Below, one piece after another: positions 51,971-60,668 of a DNA stretch of 64,000 nt (positions are counted from its first letter, which is position 1; each line of letters starts with the position of its first letter). Position numbers and translations under genes: made by a program. The notes beneath the pieces were generated by a model that ran no database searches, was not told where the DNA came from, and saw nothing but the letters and a program-made list of their open reading frames with translations. This DNA is from Pedobacter sp. KBS0701. GTDB lineage: Bacteria; Bacteroidota; Bacteroidia; Sphingobacteriales; Sphingobacteriaceae. The DNA lies in the NCBI RefSeq assembly GCF_005938645.2, contig NZ_CP042171.1:806001-870000 (forward strand), in the 5' to 3' direction.

Positions 51971-53389
51971 ATGACGATACAAGAAAAACATATCGATCTC
52001 AAAAAAAATCGTTCCTACTTATACCTGGTATGCCTGGTTGCTGCCCTGGGAGGCTTTTTGTTCGGTTTTGATACTGCCGTAATATCCGGTACAATTAGCC
52101 TGGTTACAAAAGACTTTGGCCTTGATGCAGTTAGTGAAGGATGGTTTGTGAGTTGTGCCCTTCTGGGCTGCATCATTGGGGTGGCTATTTCAGGCAAACT
52201 TAGCGATAGATTTGGAAGGAAAATCGTCCTTATCCTTTCGGCATTTCTTTTTCTAACTTCTGCTTTGGGCTGCATGTATGCAGGATCTTTCTCTTCTTTG
52301 ATTACCTTCAGGCTGATTGGCGGTATCGGAATCGGTGTGGCCTCAATGGTATCACCACTTTATATTTCAGAGTTTGCGCCTTCAAGACTGAGAGGAACCA
52401 TGGTTTCGCTCTACCAGCTTGCCCTAACCATCGGGATTGTTGTGGCCTATTTTACGAATGCATACCTGGCAAATCACACCGGCGAAGCGCATTCGAGTGC
52501 AGAGTCACAGAAAATATTGTCTGCAGAAGTATGGCGTGCCATGCTTGGTCTGGGCGCTCTTCCTGCACTTATTTTTCTTTTGGCACTCTTCGTTGTCCCG
52601 GAATCGCCAAGATGGCTGCTCACCAGGGGGCGCAAAGATTTAGCAGAGCGGATACTCATCAAAATTGATGGAGAAGCAGCTGCAAGGAAAGAACTCGAGA
52701 CTTTTTCCAGTCAGAAAATTTCTGGTGAAGAGGGTTCATTAAAAATACTTTTTAACCCGGTATACCGTAAGGCACTTTGGATCGGCCTTTTGCTTCCATT
52801 TCTCTCTCAGGTTTGTGGCATTAATGCCGTAATTTATTATGGTCCAAGAATATTAGAACAAGCAGGCTTTACGCTGAATAATGCCCTGGGTGGGCAGGTA
52901 ACTATCGGTATAGTAAATGTGATATTCACGTTTGTGGCCATTTTTACGGTTGATAAATGGGGGCGTAAACCCCTGCTCTATGTTGGTGTAGGGGGGGCGG
53001 TAATCTCGCTGATTATTATTGGCATGCTTTTTCAGTTTGGCATAATCTCAGGGCCGTGGATCCTCATTTTTATACTCGCTTTCATTGCTTGTTTTGCTTT
53101 CTCTTTCGGGCCGGTATGTTGGGTTGTTATCGGAGAGATTTTTCCTAACGGCATCCGGGGCAAAGCCATGTCTCTGGCTACGCTTACCCTTTGGATCGGT
53201 AATTTCTTTGTTGGTCAGCTTACACCTGTAATGCTTCAGGGACTCGGATCGTCCTGGACCTTCTGGATTTTTGCCATCTGTTGTTCTCCGGCACTGCTCC
53301 TCACCTGGAAGCTGATCCCGGAAACCAAAGGACGCTCGCTTGAAGAAATTGATGAACACTGGCAGCGAAGTCACCGTATCGCCAAATAA
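51971..53389 (+). CDS. Sugar porter family MFS transporter
   Basis: This 472-residue inner-membrane transporter has 12 helices. Sugar-porter signatures are G-F-L-F-G-F-D-T-A-V-I-S-G in helix 1, D-R-F-G-R-K after helix 2, P-E-S-P-R-W-L-L at the end of helix 6 and P-E-T-K-G-R-S-L-E-E-I at the C-terminus. It probably takes up mannose by proton symport after periplasmic mannosidases have freed it. It is 6 bp after the isomerase-like gene and continues into SusC, so import through both membranes and entry metabolism are on one transcript. Confidence 0.92.
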   Translation: MTIQEKHIDLKKNRSYLYLVCLVAALGGFLFGFDTAVISGTISLVTKDFGLDAVSEGWFVSCALLGCIIGVAISGKLSDRFGRKIVLILSAFLFLTSALGCMYAGSFSSLITFRLIGGIGIGVASMVSPLYISEFAPSRLRGTMVSLYQLALTIGIVVAYFTNAYLANHTGEAHSSAESQKILSAEVWRAMLGLGALPALIFLLALFVVPESPRWLLTRGRKDLAERILIKIDGEAAARKELETFSSQKISGEEGSLKILFNPVYRKALWIGLLLPFLSQVCGINAVIYYGPRILEQAGFTLNNALGGQVTIGIVNVIFTFVAIFTVDKWGRKPLLYVGVGGAVISLIIIGMLFQFGIISGPWILIFILAFIACFAFSFGPVCWVVIGEIFPNGIRGKAMSLATLTLWIGNFFVGQLTPVMLQGLGSSWTFWIFAICCSPALLLTWKLIPETKGRSLEEIDEHWQRSHRIAK

Positions 53390-53456
53390 ATTAACACTAA
53401 AAGAACCTAACCATATATTTCAGATGCCAAAAAGCATCCTAATCAACCAAAATGTT

Positions 53457-56400
53457 ATGAGACTCAAAATTTACCAATCAACAAAACTTAAGCGACTCTC
53501 CCGCAGTCAGCTAGCCTTGCTGGTAGCGGTACTGATGCCTTTTATGCCCGGTTACCTCTCCGCCAAACCCTTTGCTTTGAGGCCATCGGAGCAGGGTTTT
53601 AAAAACATTACTGTAGGCGGAAAAGTATCAGACGAGAAGGGTATCGGCCTTCCTGGGGTGAGCGTACAAATCAAAGGCACATCAGTTGGCACTGTTACAG
53701 ATGCCAACGGTAACTACAGCATCTCAGTTCCTGATAATCTGGTATCGGGAAGCCTCTCTTTTTCCTATATTGGTTATGCAGGGCAGGAGATCGCCATTGG
53801 CTCACGAAAAACAATTAATGTAAAGCTGCTTCCTTCATCTGGAAACGAATTGAATGATGTGGTGGTTGTGGGGTATGGTACACAAAAACGGGTATCTATA
53901 ACCGGTTCAGTGAGTACTATTGATGCAAAGAATATCGAAAATAAGCCTGTACTGAATGCTTACCAGGCATTGCAGGGCGAAGCGCCAAACCTGATCATTC
54001 AGCAAACCAACCTCAATCCGGGAAGTGATGTTACAGTGAACATCAGAGGAGTTGGAACCCTGGGAGACAATACGCCTCTGGTGGTTGTGGATGGCATTGT
54101 CGGAGGGAATTTAAATACAATTAATCCAAATGATATTGCCAGCGTTTCCGTACTAAAAGATGCAGGTTCTGCTGCAATTTACGGTTCAAGAGCAGCAAAC
54201 GGAGTAATATTGATTACAACGAAAGCGGGTAAGCTTAATCAAAAAACTACAGTTTCTTATAATGGAAGTTATGGTATTCAGGATGCCAATGTGCTGGTTC
54301 ATAAAGTTCCGGCCTGGCAAAACGCCTATTATAAAAACGAATCTTTGGTCAATTCAGGTTTAAGCCCGGCTTATTCTCCGGATCAGATTCAGCAATTAAA
54401 AGATCAGGGAGATGGTACCTGGGATATAGAACACCTTTTGCGCACCGCGCCACAACAGTCGCACAATGTAAACATTGCCGGTGGTGGAGAAAAAAGTGCT
54501 TTCTACGTTTCGGCAGGTTTCCAGGATCAGCAAAGTAATTTTATTGGCAACGGGGGTGAGGGATCAAAATTTGGATATCAGAAATACAATTTGAGATTAA
54601 ACCAGACCAATGTTATCGGAAAATTAAGAACGAATTTCATTTTGCTTTACACCAAAACCAGAAATAAAACCAACAGCGTTGGCGACAACAATATTTTCGC
54701 CGATGCAAACAGGGTTCCTCATAATTTCAACTGGCAAGACGAAAATGGCAACTACCTGACCAATCCTTTTGCTTCACAGTACAATGAATACGGCGTATTG
54801 GAAAAAGGCGGATTTAACCAGGCAGATAATGATGAGATCTTCGGATCATTTAATGGCCAGTTTAACATTACGAAAGACTTAAAACTAACTGGCGAATTCG
54901 GTGGAACACTGCAAAACAATGGCACATTTTTCCGCCGTACCCAGGTAAACTATCTTCCTTCAGGTGTTTATGGAGATGACCGCTCGGTTTTGGATGCCAA
55001 TAGCAAATCGCAGCTGTTCAATACCAAAGTTTATCTCGAATACGGGAAAAAGATTTTAGCACACGATTTTAAGGTTCAGTTGGGGGCTTCGAGCGAAAAT
55101 TATTCACAACGAGGCTTTCAGCTTCAAAAAACATTAACAGATCAATTGCTGGGTACACCAACAACAGGAACTATCGTCGATCCCATCAATTCCAATAACA
55201 GCTTAGCCATTAATTCCAATAGTTTGCAGTCTTTATTTGGCAGGCTAAATTATTCCTTTAAAGACCGTTATTTACTCGAAGCAACAGCACGTTACGATGC
55301 TTCCTCAAAGTTTGCCAGGGGCAACCGCGGCAGTTTCTTTCCATCGGTGAGTGCAGGTTGGCTGATCTCTCAGGAGTCTTTTATGGAATCCTTGAAGCGT
55401 ACGGTAAGCAATCTGAAACTTCGTGCCTCTTATGGTGTTTTAGGAAATCAGAATGTGGGTAACTTCCAGTATCAAACCACCTATTTTAACTATGCAAGTG
55501 CATACGGCTTCAATAACATTCCGGTAGGTGGGGCGGGTACGTTGTTATCTAACCGGGATTTGACCTGGGAAAAAGCAGCTACTTTAAATATCGGTTTAGA
55601 AGCAGGGTTTTTTGACAATTCATTAACAGCTACTTTTGATTACTTCAATAAAGTAACCAGAGATATTCTTCAGCCAAGGCAGGATATTCCAGCAATCTTT
55701 GGTGCAGCAACACCTGATTTTAACGTGGCAAAAGTGAGGAGCAAAGGCTGGGAAGCGTCTGTTACTTATAACCTGCGTGGAAAAAATGTAACTCAAAGTT
55801 TTAGCCTTAACGTTGCCGATAACCAGAACAAGCTGCTTAAATTATCAGGAGGAGCAACCGAACAGATCATTAATCAGGATGTATTCCAATTGCTCAGACG
55901 TGTTGGCGAACCAATTACGCAGTATTACGGATATCAAACCAATGGATTTTTTCAAAATCAGGCAGACATCAACAACTCTCCGAAAATTGCCGGAAACGCA
56001 GTTGTGCCCGGAGATGTAAAATTTAAGGATCTGAACAACGATGGCGTAATTGATGCAAAAGATAAAACTGTATTGGGCAACCCTTTCCCGAGATATACTT
56101 TTGGATTTACTTACCGGCTGGCTGTAAAAGGCTTTGATCTTCAGCTGTTCATTCAAGGTGTGGGGAAACGCGAAACTTTCCTTCGCGGAGAGCTTGTTGA
56201 GCCTTTCCATTACGGTTATGGTGCTACAGTATATGAACACATGACCGATTACTGGAGCCCGGGAAATCCTGATGCACGTTACCCGATTTTTGCCAACATC
56301 GGATCGCCATCGAATACGAATAACTGGAGAACGGGGTCTGACCTTTACAAATATGATGCTGCTTATGCACGCTTGAAGAATGTAAACATCGGCTATACCT

Positions 56401-56609
56401 TGCCACAGGCACTCACTCAAAAAGCAGGTATTCAGCGCCTGAGAGTTTCCCTTATCGGGCAGAATTTGTTTACGCTTTCAAAACTTAAATTTATCGATCC
56501 GGAAACTTCAGAATTCGGGAATAACCTGAGTACCGGTTCCGCCTCGAACAGTGCCCGTCAGTATCCGTTACCGATTTTTTACGGAGCAGGTCTGGACATC
56601 ACCTTTTAA
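53457..56609 (+). CDS. SusC/RagA family TonB-dependent transporter (mannan locus)
   Basis: The longest frame starts at 53340 inside the MFS gene; ATG at 53457 gives a normal signal peptide (basic n-region, core L-A-L-L-V-A-V-L-M-P-F-M, end L-S-A), with ATG at 53424 as alternative. The mature protein has a carboxypeptidase-like domain (G-G-K-V-S-D-E-K-G-I-G-L-P-G-V), a plug with V-V-V-V-G-Y-G-T-Q-K-R and I-Y-G-S-R-A-A-N-G-V-I-L-I, and a barrel ending G-L-D-I-T-F. There is no STN domain. It imports alpha-manno-oligosaccharides (inference from neighbours) with the SusD encoded 23 bp later. Confidence 0.92.
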   Translation: MRLKIYQSTKLKRLSRSQLALLVAVLMPFMPGYLSAKPFALRPSEQGFKNITVGGKVSDEKGIGLPGVSVQIKGTSVGTVTDANGNYSISVPDNLVSGSLSFSYIGYAGQEIAIGSRKTINVKLLPSSGNELNDVVVVGYGTQKRVSITGSVSTIDAKNIENKPVLNAYQALQGEAPNLIIQQTNLNPGSDVTVNIRGVGTLGDNTPLVVVDGIVGGNLNTINPNDIASVSVLKDAGSAAIYGSRAANGVILITTKAGKLNQKTTVSYNGSYGIQDANVLVHKVPAWQNAYYKNESLVNSGLSPAYSPDQIQQLKDQGDGTWDIEHLLRTAPQQSHNVNIAGGGEKSAFYVSAGFQDQQSNFIGNGGEGSKFGYQKYNLRLNQTNVIGKLRTNFILLYTKTRNKTNSVGDNNIFADANRVPHNFNWQDENGNYLTNPFASQYNEYGVLEKGGFNQADNDEIFGSFNGQFNITKDLKLTGEFGGTLQNNGTFFRRTQVNYLPSGVYGDDRSVLDANSKSQLFNTKVYLEYGKKILAHDFKVQLGASSENYSQRGFQLQKTLTDQLLGTPTTGTIVDPINSNNSLAINSNSLQSLFGRLNYSFKDRYLLEATARYDASSKFARGNRGSFFPSVSAGWLISQESFMESLKRTVSNLKLRASYGVLGNQNVGNFQYQTTYFNYASAYGFNNIPVGGAGTLLSNRDLTWEKAATLNIGLEAGFFDNSLTATFDYFNKVTRDILQPRQDIPAIFGAATPDFNVAKVRSKGWEASVTYNLRGKNVTQSFSLNVADNQNKLLKLSGGATEQIINQDVFQLLRRVGEPITQYYGYQTNGFFQNQADINNSPKIAGNAVVPGDVKFKDLNNDGVIDAKDKTVLGNPFPRYTFGFTYRLAVKGFDLQLFIQGVGKRETFLRGELVEPFHYGYGATVYEHMTDYWSPGNPDARYPIFANIGSPSNTNNWRTGSDLYKYDAAYARLKNVNIGYTLPQALTQKAGIQRLRVSLIGQNLFTLSKLKFIDPETSEFGNNLSTGSASNSARQYPLPIFYGAGLDITF

Positions 56610-56632
56610 TATTCACGGCTAGAATTACTTAT

Positions 56633-58255
56633 ATGAAATTTTTAAATAAAAACCTCATCATTGCTTTCAGTCTTCTTGCTTTTGCAGGGTGTAAAAAGCT
56701 CGATATTGCGCCAACGGACCGGTTTTCGGATTTAACATTCTGGACCGTTGATGTAAACGTAAGCAGTGCCCTTAACAATAATTACAGCTTGCTTTACAAC
56801 AGCTCATTGTACTTTGAGCCGGAGGCACTCTCTGATAATGCTTACTCTCCTTCAGGCGACCTCAACCTCATTGCAAGCGGAAATGCAACTTCCCTTACCG
56901 CAAAGTTTGCCGGAGACTGGACAAGTTATTATAAAACCATAAAATCAGTCAACATATTTTTAGAAAATGTAGACCAAAACAAAACCCTCCCAGCGGCTAC
57001 GATTGCCAGGATGAAAGCTGAAAACCAGTTTATGAGGGCTTTTGCATTGTTTAACCTGAGTAAATGGTATGGCGATGTGCCCCTTCCGGATCATGATCTT
57101 ACACCAGAGGAGGCTCAGGTGATTCCGCGTACCTCAAAGGCGGCGGTAAGCGACTACATTATTGCTCAGCTTGAATCTGCTATACCCAATCTTCCAAGTA
57201 AAGATCAGCTCCCGGCCAGTGAAAACGGTAGGATTACAAAAGCTGCGGCACTTGCCCTGGAGATGAGAACATTGCTTTACCAGGGAAACAAAATGGCTGA
57301 AGTAGTGGCGGTTTGCGAAAAGTTAATTAACAATCAGGCAACCTACGGCACCTATTCATTAACCCCAAATTACAGTGCTTTATTTAGCGACCCTGCAACC
57401 AACAAAACCAATAGCGAAAGTATACTATCCCTTCAATATGTTCCAACAGTCAGGACCTGGCAGAATTTCTGGGATTTCGCTCCAAGAACAGTTGGCGGAA
57501 GAGTGAGTGCGATGGCTCCGACACAGGAGCTGGTAGATGACTACATCATGCTCAACGGAAAAGGAATCAAAGAAGCAGGTTCAGGGTATGTGGAAAGTAA
57601 CCCTTATGTAAACCGCGATCCAAGGCTCACCGCAACAGTGGTTTACGATCGGTATACATGGGTAAATCCAAACAATAGCACCAAAACGATTTACATCAGG
57701 CCAGGTTCAGACCCCGTTCAGCCAGGCTTGGATGAATATTCGCCAGGTTCGCAAAGTGCTTCTGCTACAGGTTATTATTGGCGAAAATACTTCGATCCAA
57801 TTGCTTTATCAAGTTTTGTATCCGGAAATAATTTGCACCTTTTCCGTTATGCGGAGGTATTGCTCACTTATGCAGAAGCGAAAAACGCTTTAGGGCAGAT
57901 GGATGCCACCGTATGGGCAAAAACAATTGGTGCGCTCCGGTCGAGAGCTGGTTTTACCGATGCAGCAGCCTTAAGTTTTCCATCCGGAGATTTAACCGCT
58001 GTTATTCGTCGTGAACGTAGGGCTGAGCTTGCAATGGAAGGTTTAAGAACTGATGACATCAGACGCTGGAGAGTGGCGGAAGTTACCATGAATGGCTTTG
58101 CCCACGGTGCAAAATTTGCAACTGACCAAAACGTAGATGGTGGCTACATCAGAACACAACAACGCAAGTTCAATCCGCAAAGGGATTACTTATGGGCAAT
58201 TCCGTCAAGCGAGGTAAGCCTGAACAAAAATTTAACACAAAACCCTGGTTACTAA
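56633..58255 (+). CDS. RagB/SusD family lipoprotein (mannan locus)
   Basis: This 540-residue SusD protein has its lipobox at F-A-G-C20-K-K. The helices N-Q-F-M-R-A-F-A-L-F-N-L-S-K-W-Y-G-D-V-P-L (about 123-143), A-E-V-L-L-T-Y-A-E-A-K and R-R-E-R-R-A-E-L-A-M-E-G-L-R are typical, and the end is L-T-Q-N-P-G-Y. It captures glycan at the surface together with SusC 23 bp upstream and the SusE-like lipoprotein 13 bp downstream. Confidence 0.92.
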   Translation: MKFLNKNLIIAFSLLAFAGCKKLDIAPTDRFSDLTFWTVDVNVSSALNNNYSLLYNSSLYFEPEALSDNAYSPSGDLNLIASGNATSLTAKFAGDWTSYYKTIKSVNIFLENVDQNKTLPAATIARMKAENQFMRAFALFNLSKWYGDVPLPDHDLTPEEAQVIPRTSKAAVSDYIIAQLESAIPNLPSKDQLPASENGRITKAAALALEMRTLLYQGNKMAEVVAVCEKLINNQATYGTYSLTPNYSALFSDPATNKTNSESILSLQYVPTVRTWQNFWDFAPRTVGGRVSAMAPTQELVDDYIMLNGKGIKEAGSGYVESNPYVNRDPRLTATVVYDRYTWVNPNNSTKTIYIRPGSDPVQPGLDEYSPGSQSASATGYYWRKYFDPIALSSFVSGNNLHLFRYAEVLLTYAEAKNALGQMDATVWAKTIGALRSRAGFTDAAALSFPSGDLTAVIRRERRAELAMEGLRTDDIRRWRVAEVTMNGFAHGAKFATDQNVDGGYIRTQQRKFNPQRDYLWAIPSSEVSLNKNLTQNPGY

Positions 58256-58268
58256 CCCTTATTAGAAT

Positions 58269-59396
58269 ATGAAAAATCTCAAAACATTATTCGCCATGGT
58301 AATCGTTGTATGTACCGCTGCAATCTCCTGTAAAAAGGATGAGAAATCACTCAACGAAAACATTAGCACAACTGCAGCATTAAGCCTGCCGGCAAATATG
58401 GCGAACATAAAACTCACCCCGTCTAACGCATCTGCCTCACAGCAATTCAAGTGGACTGTGGCAAGTCCCGAAGATGGAGGACTTATACTTTACGAGGTGG
58501 TCTTTGACAAGGAGGGTGGAAATTTCTCCAACCCGGTTTTCAAAGTGCTTTCTGATGGTGGAGGCATACAACCCCAGGTTACCATATCGCACAAAGACTT
58601 AACCAAAATTGCTGCATTATGTGGTATTAACTCCTCTTCTACCGGCAAAGTCAACTGGACGGTAATCGCTTCAAAAGCCAGCAACAAGAAAACCAATCAG
58701 GAAACCAGAACACTTCAACTCGAACGCCCGGCAGGATTCGCTGAGGTGCCAACCGACCTTTACCTAACAGGTTCGGCAACAGAGAATGGTGATGATGTAA
58801 GCAAAGCAATCAGGTTTAAAAAGCTTGAAGACGGTGTATATGAGCTGTATACTTCCTTAAAAGCCGGAACTTATCAGCTTACAAACAAACCAGTTGCAGC
58901 AGGAAGAAAATTTTACGCTGAAGGCAATTTGCTAAAAGAAGGCGCTTCAACTATTACCGTTACCGGCAATACGAAAGTCTATTACCTAAAATACGATTTT
59001 AATGTAGCAAGTGTTGTAGAGGTTAGCGAAATTCAGAGCTTAGGGCTTTACATGTCTGCGTATGCCAGCGAAATTGGACAGTTAAACTACACTGCTAACG
59101 GCACATGGCAATCTGGCGTAATACCAGTTGTTTTTTATCAGTTTTCATGGGGCAGAGATGAGCGCTACAAATTTGCGCTTCATACCTCTGCAGGTATAAA
59201 ATATATGGGCAGCAGCAATGTAAACAATGTAAGCCCGGCAGGTCAGGCAGCATCCTATTTTTATCTGAATACTGTATCTAATGATCAATGGAACAATACC
59301 TACAAGTTCGATCCTTCTGCCGATAACAAAAGTGTTAAGGCAACCGTTAGCCTGGGTGCAGCTGGTCCTTATACACATACTATCATTACCCAATAA
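58269..59396 (+). CDS. SusE/SusF-like outer-membrane glycan-binding lipoprotein
   Basis: This 375-residue lipoprotein (lipobox T-A-A-I-S-C21-K-K) has an N-terminal SusE-type immunoglobulin-like domain (about 35-150; F-K-W-T-V-A ... G-L-I-L-Y-E-V-V-F-D, and V-N-W-T-V-I-A-S). Two SusF/SusE-type starch-binding-like modules follow (about 160-255 and 260-375; D-L-Y-L-T-G-S-A, then L-G-L-Y-M-S-A-Y-A). It should bind polysaccharide at the cell surface next to SusC/SusD. A strong hairpin with a T-run directly follows its stop, before the GH76 gene. Confidence 0.85.
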   Translation: MKNLKTLFAMVIVVCTAAISCKKDEKSLNENISTTAALSLPANMANIKLTPSNASASQQFKWTVASPEDGGLILYEVVFDKEGGNFSNPVFKVLSDGGGIQPQVTISHKDLTKIAALCGINSSSTGKVNWTVIASKASNKKTNQETRTLQLERPAGFAEVPTDLYLTGSATENGDDVSKAIRFKKLEDGVYELYTSLKAGTYQLTNKPVAAGRKFYAEGNLLKEGASTITVTGNTKVYYLKYDFNVASVVEVSEIQSLGLYMSAYASEIGQLNYTANGTWQSGVIPVVFYQFSWGRDERYKFALHTSAGIKYMGSSNVNNVSPAGQAASYFYLNTVSNDQWNNTYKFDPSADNKSVKATVSLGAAGPYTHTIITQ

Positions 59397-59407
59397 ATTA
59401 AGCGCTG

Positions 59408-59433
59408 CCACCGGTGAGTTACCGGTGGTTTTT
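59408..59433 (+). terminator. Intra-operon terminator between SusE-like and GH76 genes
   Basis: A perfect 8-bp stem CCACCGGT/ACCGGTGG (59408-59415 with 59421-59428) has a 5-nt loop and is followed by TTTTT. It is expected to stop part of the transcripts and so favour binding and transport genes over the enzymes. Confidence 0.85.
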
Positions 59434-59444
59434 AAACCTGTTTT

Positions 59445-60650
59445 ATGAAAGCAATACTCAGATATACCGTATTTATGCTCGCCTTCTTCTTTGCAGTTTC
59501 ATGTAAAAAAGAACCCGCGCCAGCACCAGTTCCTCCACCGCCTGTAGTGCCCCCGGGAGTTCCGGGCGCACCGGTTAATTACCTTCAGCTAGCAAAGGAC
59601 ACCCATAATTTTACGATGAATAACCTACTTACCGCTAGCTATGGATACCGGGCCAACACCACATCCAAATCTTCGAATTGCTTTGAGTGGTATAACGTAA
59701 GCCAGATTTATGCCGATGCCGCAATGGTTGCTGCAGGAGAAAGTAGTTATTTGGTGTACATGAACAATACATTCAAATTCATGGATAACATGTGGGATAA
59801 GAAAGACCTGCGAGGTGGGTATTTCGCCTCTGTGAACCTTGACGGTAGCGGGGCAGGCGGCGACAAATATGTAGATGATAATGCCTTAAGCGGAATGGTG
59901 TACCTGGAAGCTTATGAAGTAACAACGGGTGCTGATAAACAGGCCTACCTGGCAAAAGCTAAAGCCTGTGCCGACTGGCTGATTAACAGTGGCCTCTGGG
60001 ATAACGTTTACGGTGGAGGCTTTTACTGGAACACGCAGAAACCTGAAAAACCAACGCAAACCAATGGATTAACGCTGCAATTGTTTTCTAAACTGTATGG
60101 TTTGACCGGAGAATCCATCTACAGAGACTGGGCAAGGCAGGTTGATGCCTGGTTGAGTGCAAAGATGTTCGATCCGAATACCGGCCTTTACATCTGGAAA
60201 ATAGATGGAGCAGGTGAAGGCTTAAAACACAACGAAAAGTTTACCTACGATAATGCCATAATGGTAGAAGCTTTCCTGATTTACAGTAAGGCTTTCAACG
60301 ACCCTTCTTATCTAACCAAAGCTCAAAATTTGGGAAAAGCCATGAATAATACACTCTGGAATGCACTATATAAGGGTTATGTTTTTAATACCGCAGAAAC
60401 CAGGATCAATCCGGCATGGTGTGCCTGGGGTTCACAAGCCATGATCCGGCTTTATGAGGCTGACAAAAATGAATCATGGCTGGTATACGCCAAAGAAAAT
60501 ATCAACCGACTGAATATTGCCAATCGAAATTCAACTACATTGGGTTATTATTTCTTTGCCGGCTTCGATGGTCAGAACCGTTCTGCAGAAATGGAAACCG
60601 TTGATCAGGCCTGGATGCAAAGACTACAAGCAATGTTATCAAAATTTTAA
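59445..60650 (+). CDS. GH76 family alpha-1,6-mannanase, lipoprotein
   Basis: This 401-residue endo-acting enzyme has its lipobox at F-A-V-S-C20-K-K, then a proline-rich linker (about 23-40) and the GH76 alpha/alpha-barrel. The catalytic pair is D144-D145 in Y-V-D-D-N-A-L; G-G-G-F-Y-W-N and T-N-G-L-T-L-Q-L are further family segments. GH76 enzymes cut the alpha-1,6-mannan backbone of fungal cell walls or related bacterial mannans. The lipid anchor and linker suggest it acts at the outer face of the cell. It is the first enzyme gene after an intra-operon terminator. Confidence 0.9.
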   Translation: MKAILRYTVFMLAFFFAVSCKKEPAPAPVPPPPVVPPGVPGAPVNYLQLAKDTHNFTMNNLLTASYGYRANTTSKSSNCFEWYNVSQIYADAAMVAAGESSYLVYMNNTFKFMDNMWDKKDLRGGYFASVNLDGSGAGGDKYVDDNALSGMVYLEAYEVTTGADKQAYLAKAKACADWLINSGLWDNVYGGGFYWNTQKPEKPTQTNGLTLQLFSKLYGLTGESIYRDWARQVDAWLSAKMFDPNTGLYIWKIDGAGEGLKHNEKFTYDNAIMVEAFLIYSKAFNDPSYLTKAQNLGKAMNNTLWNALYKGYVFNTAETRINPAWCAWGSQAMIRLYEADKNESWLVYAKENINRLNIANRNSTTLGYYFFAGFDGQNRSAEMETVDQAWMQRLQAMLSKF

Positions 60651-60668
60651 CAACAGATCCTCAATTTT

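Noticed and set aside
55845..56420. Open frame of 191 codons opposite the mannan-locus SusC
   Set aside because: It is antisense to the conserved SusC barrel sequence; this is a codon-bias shadow.
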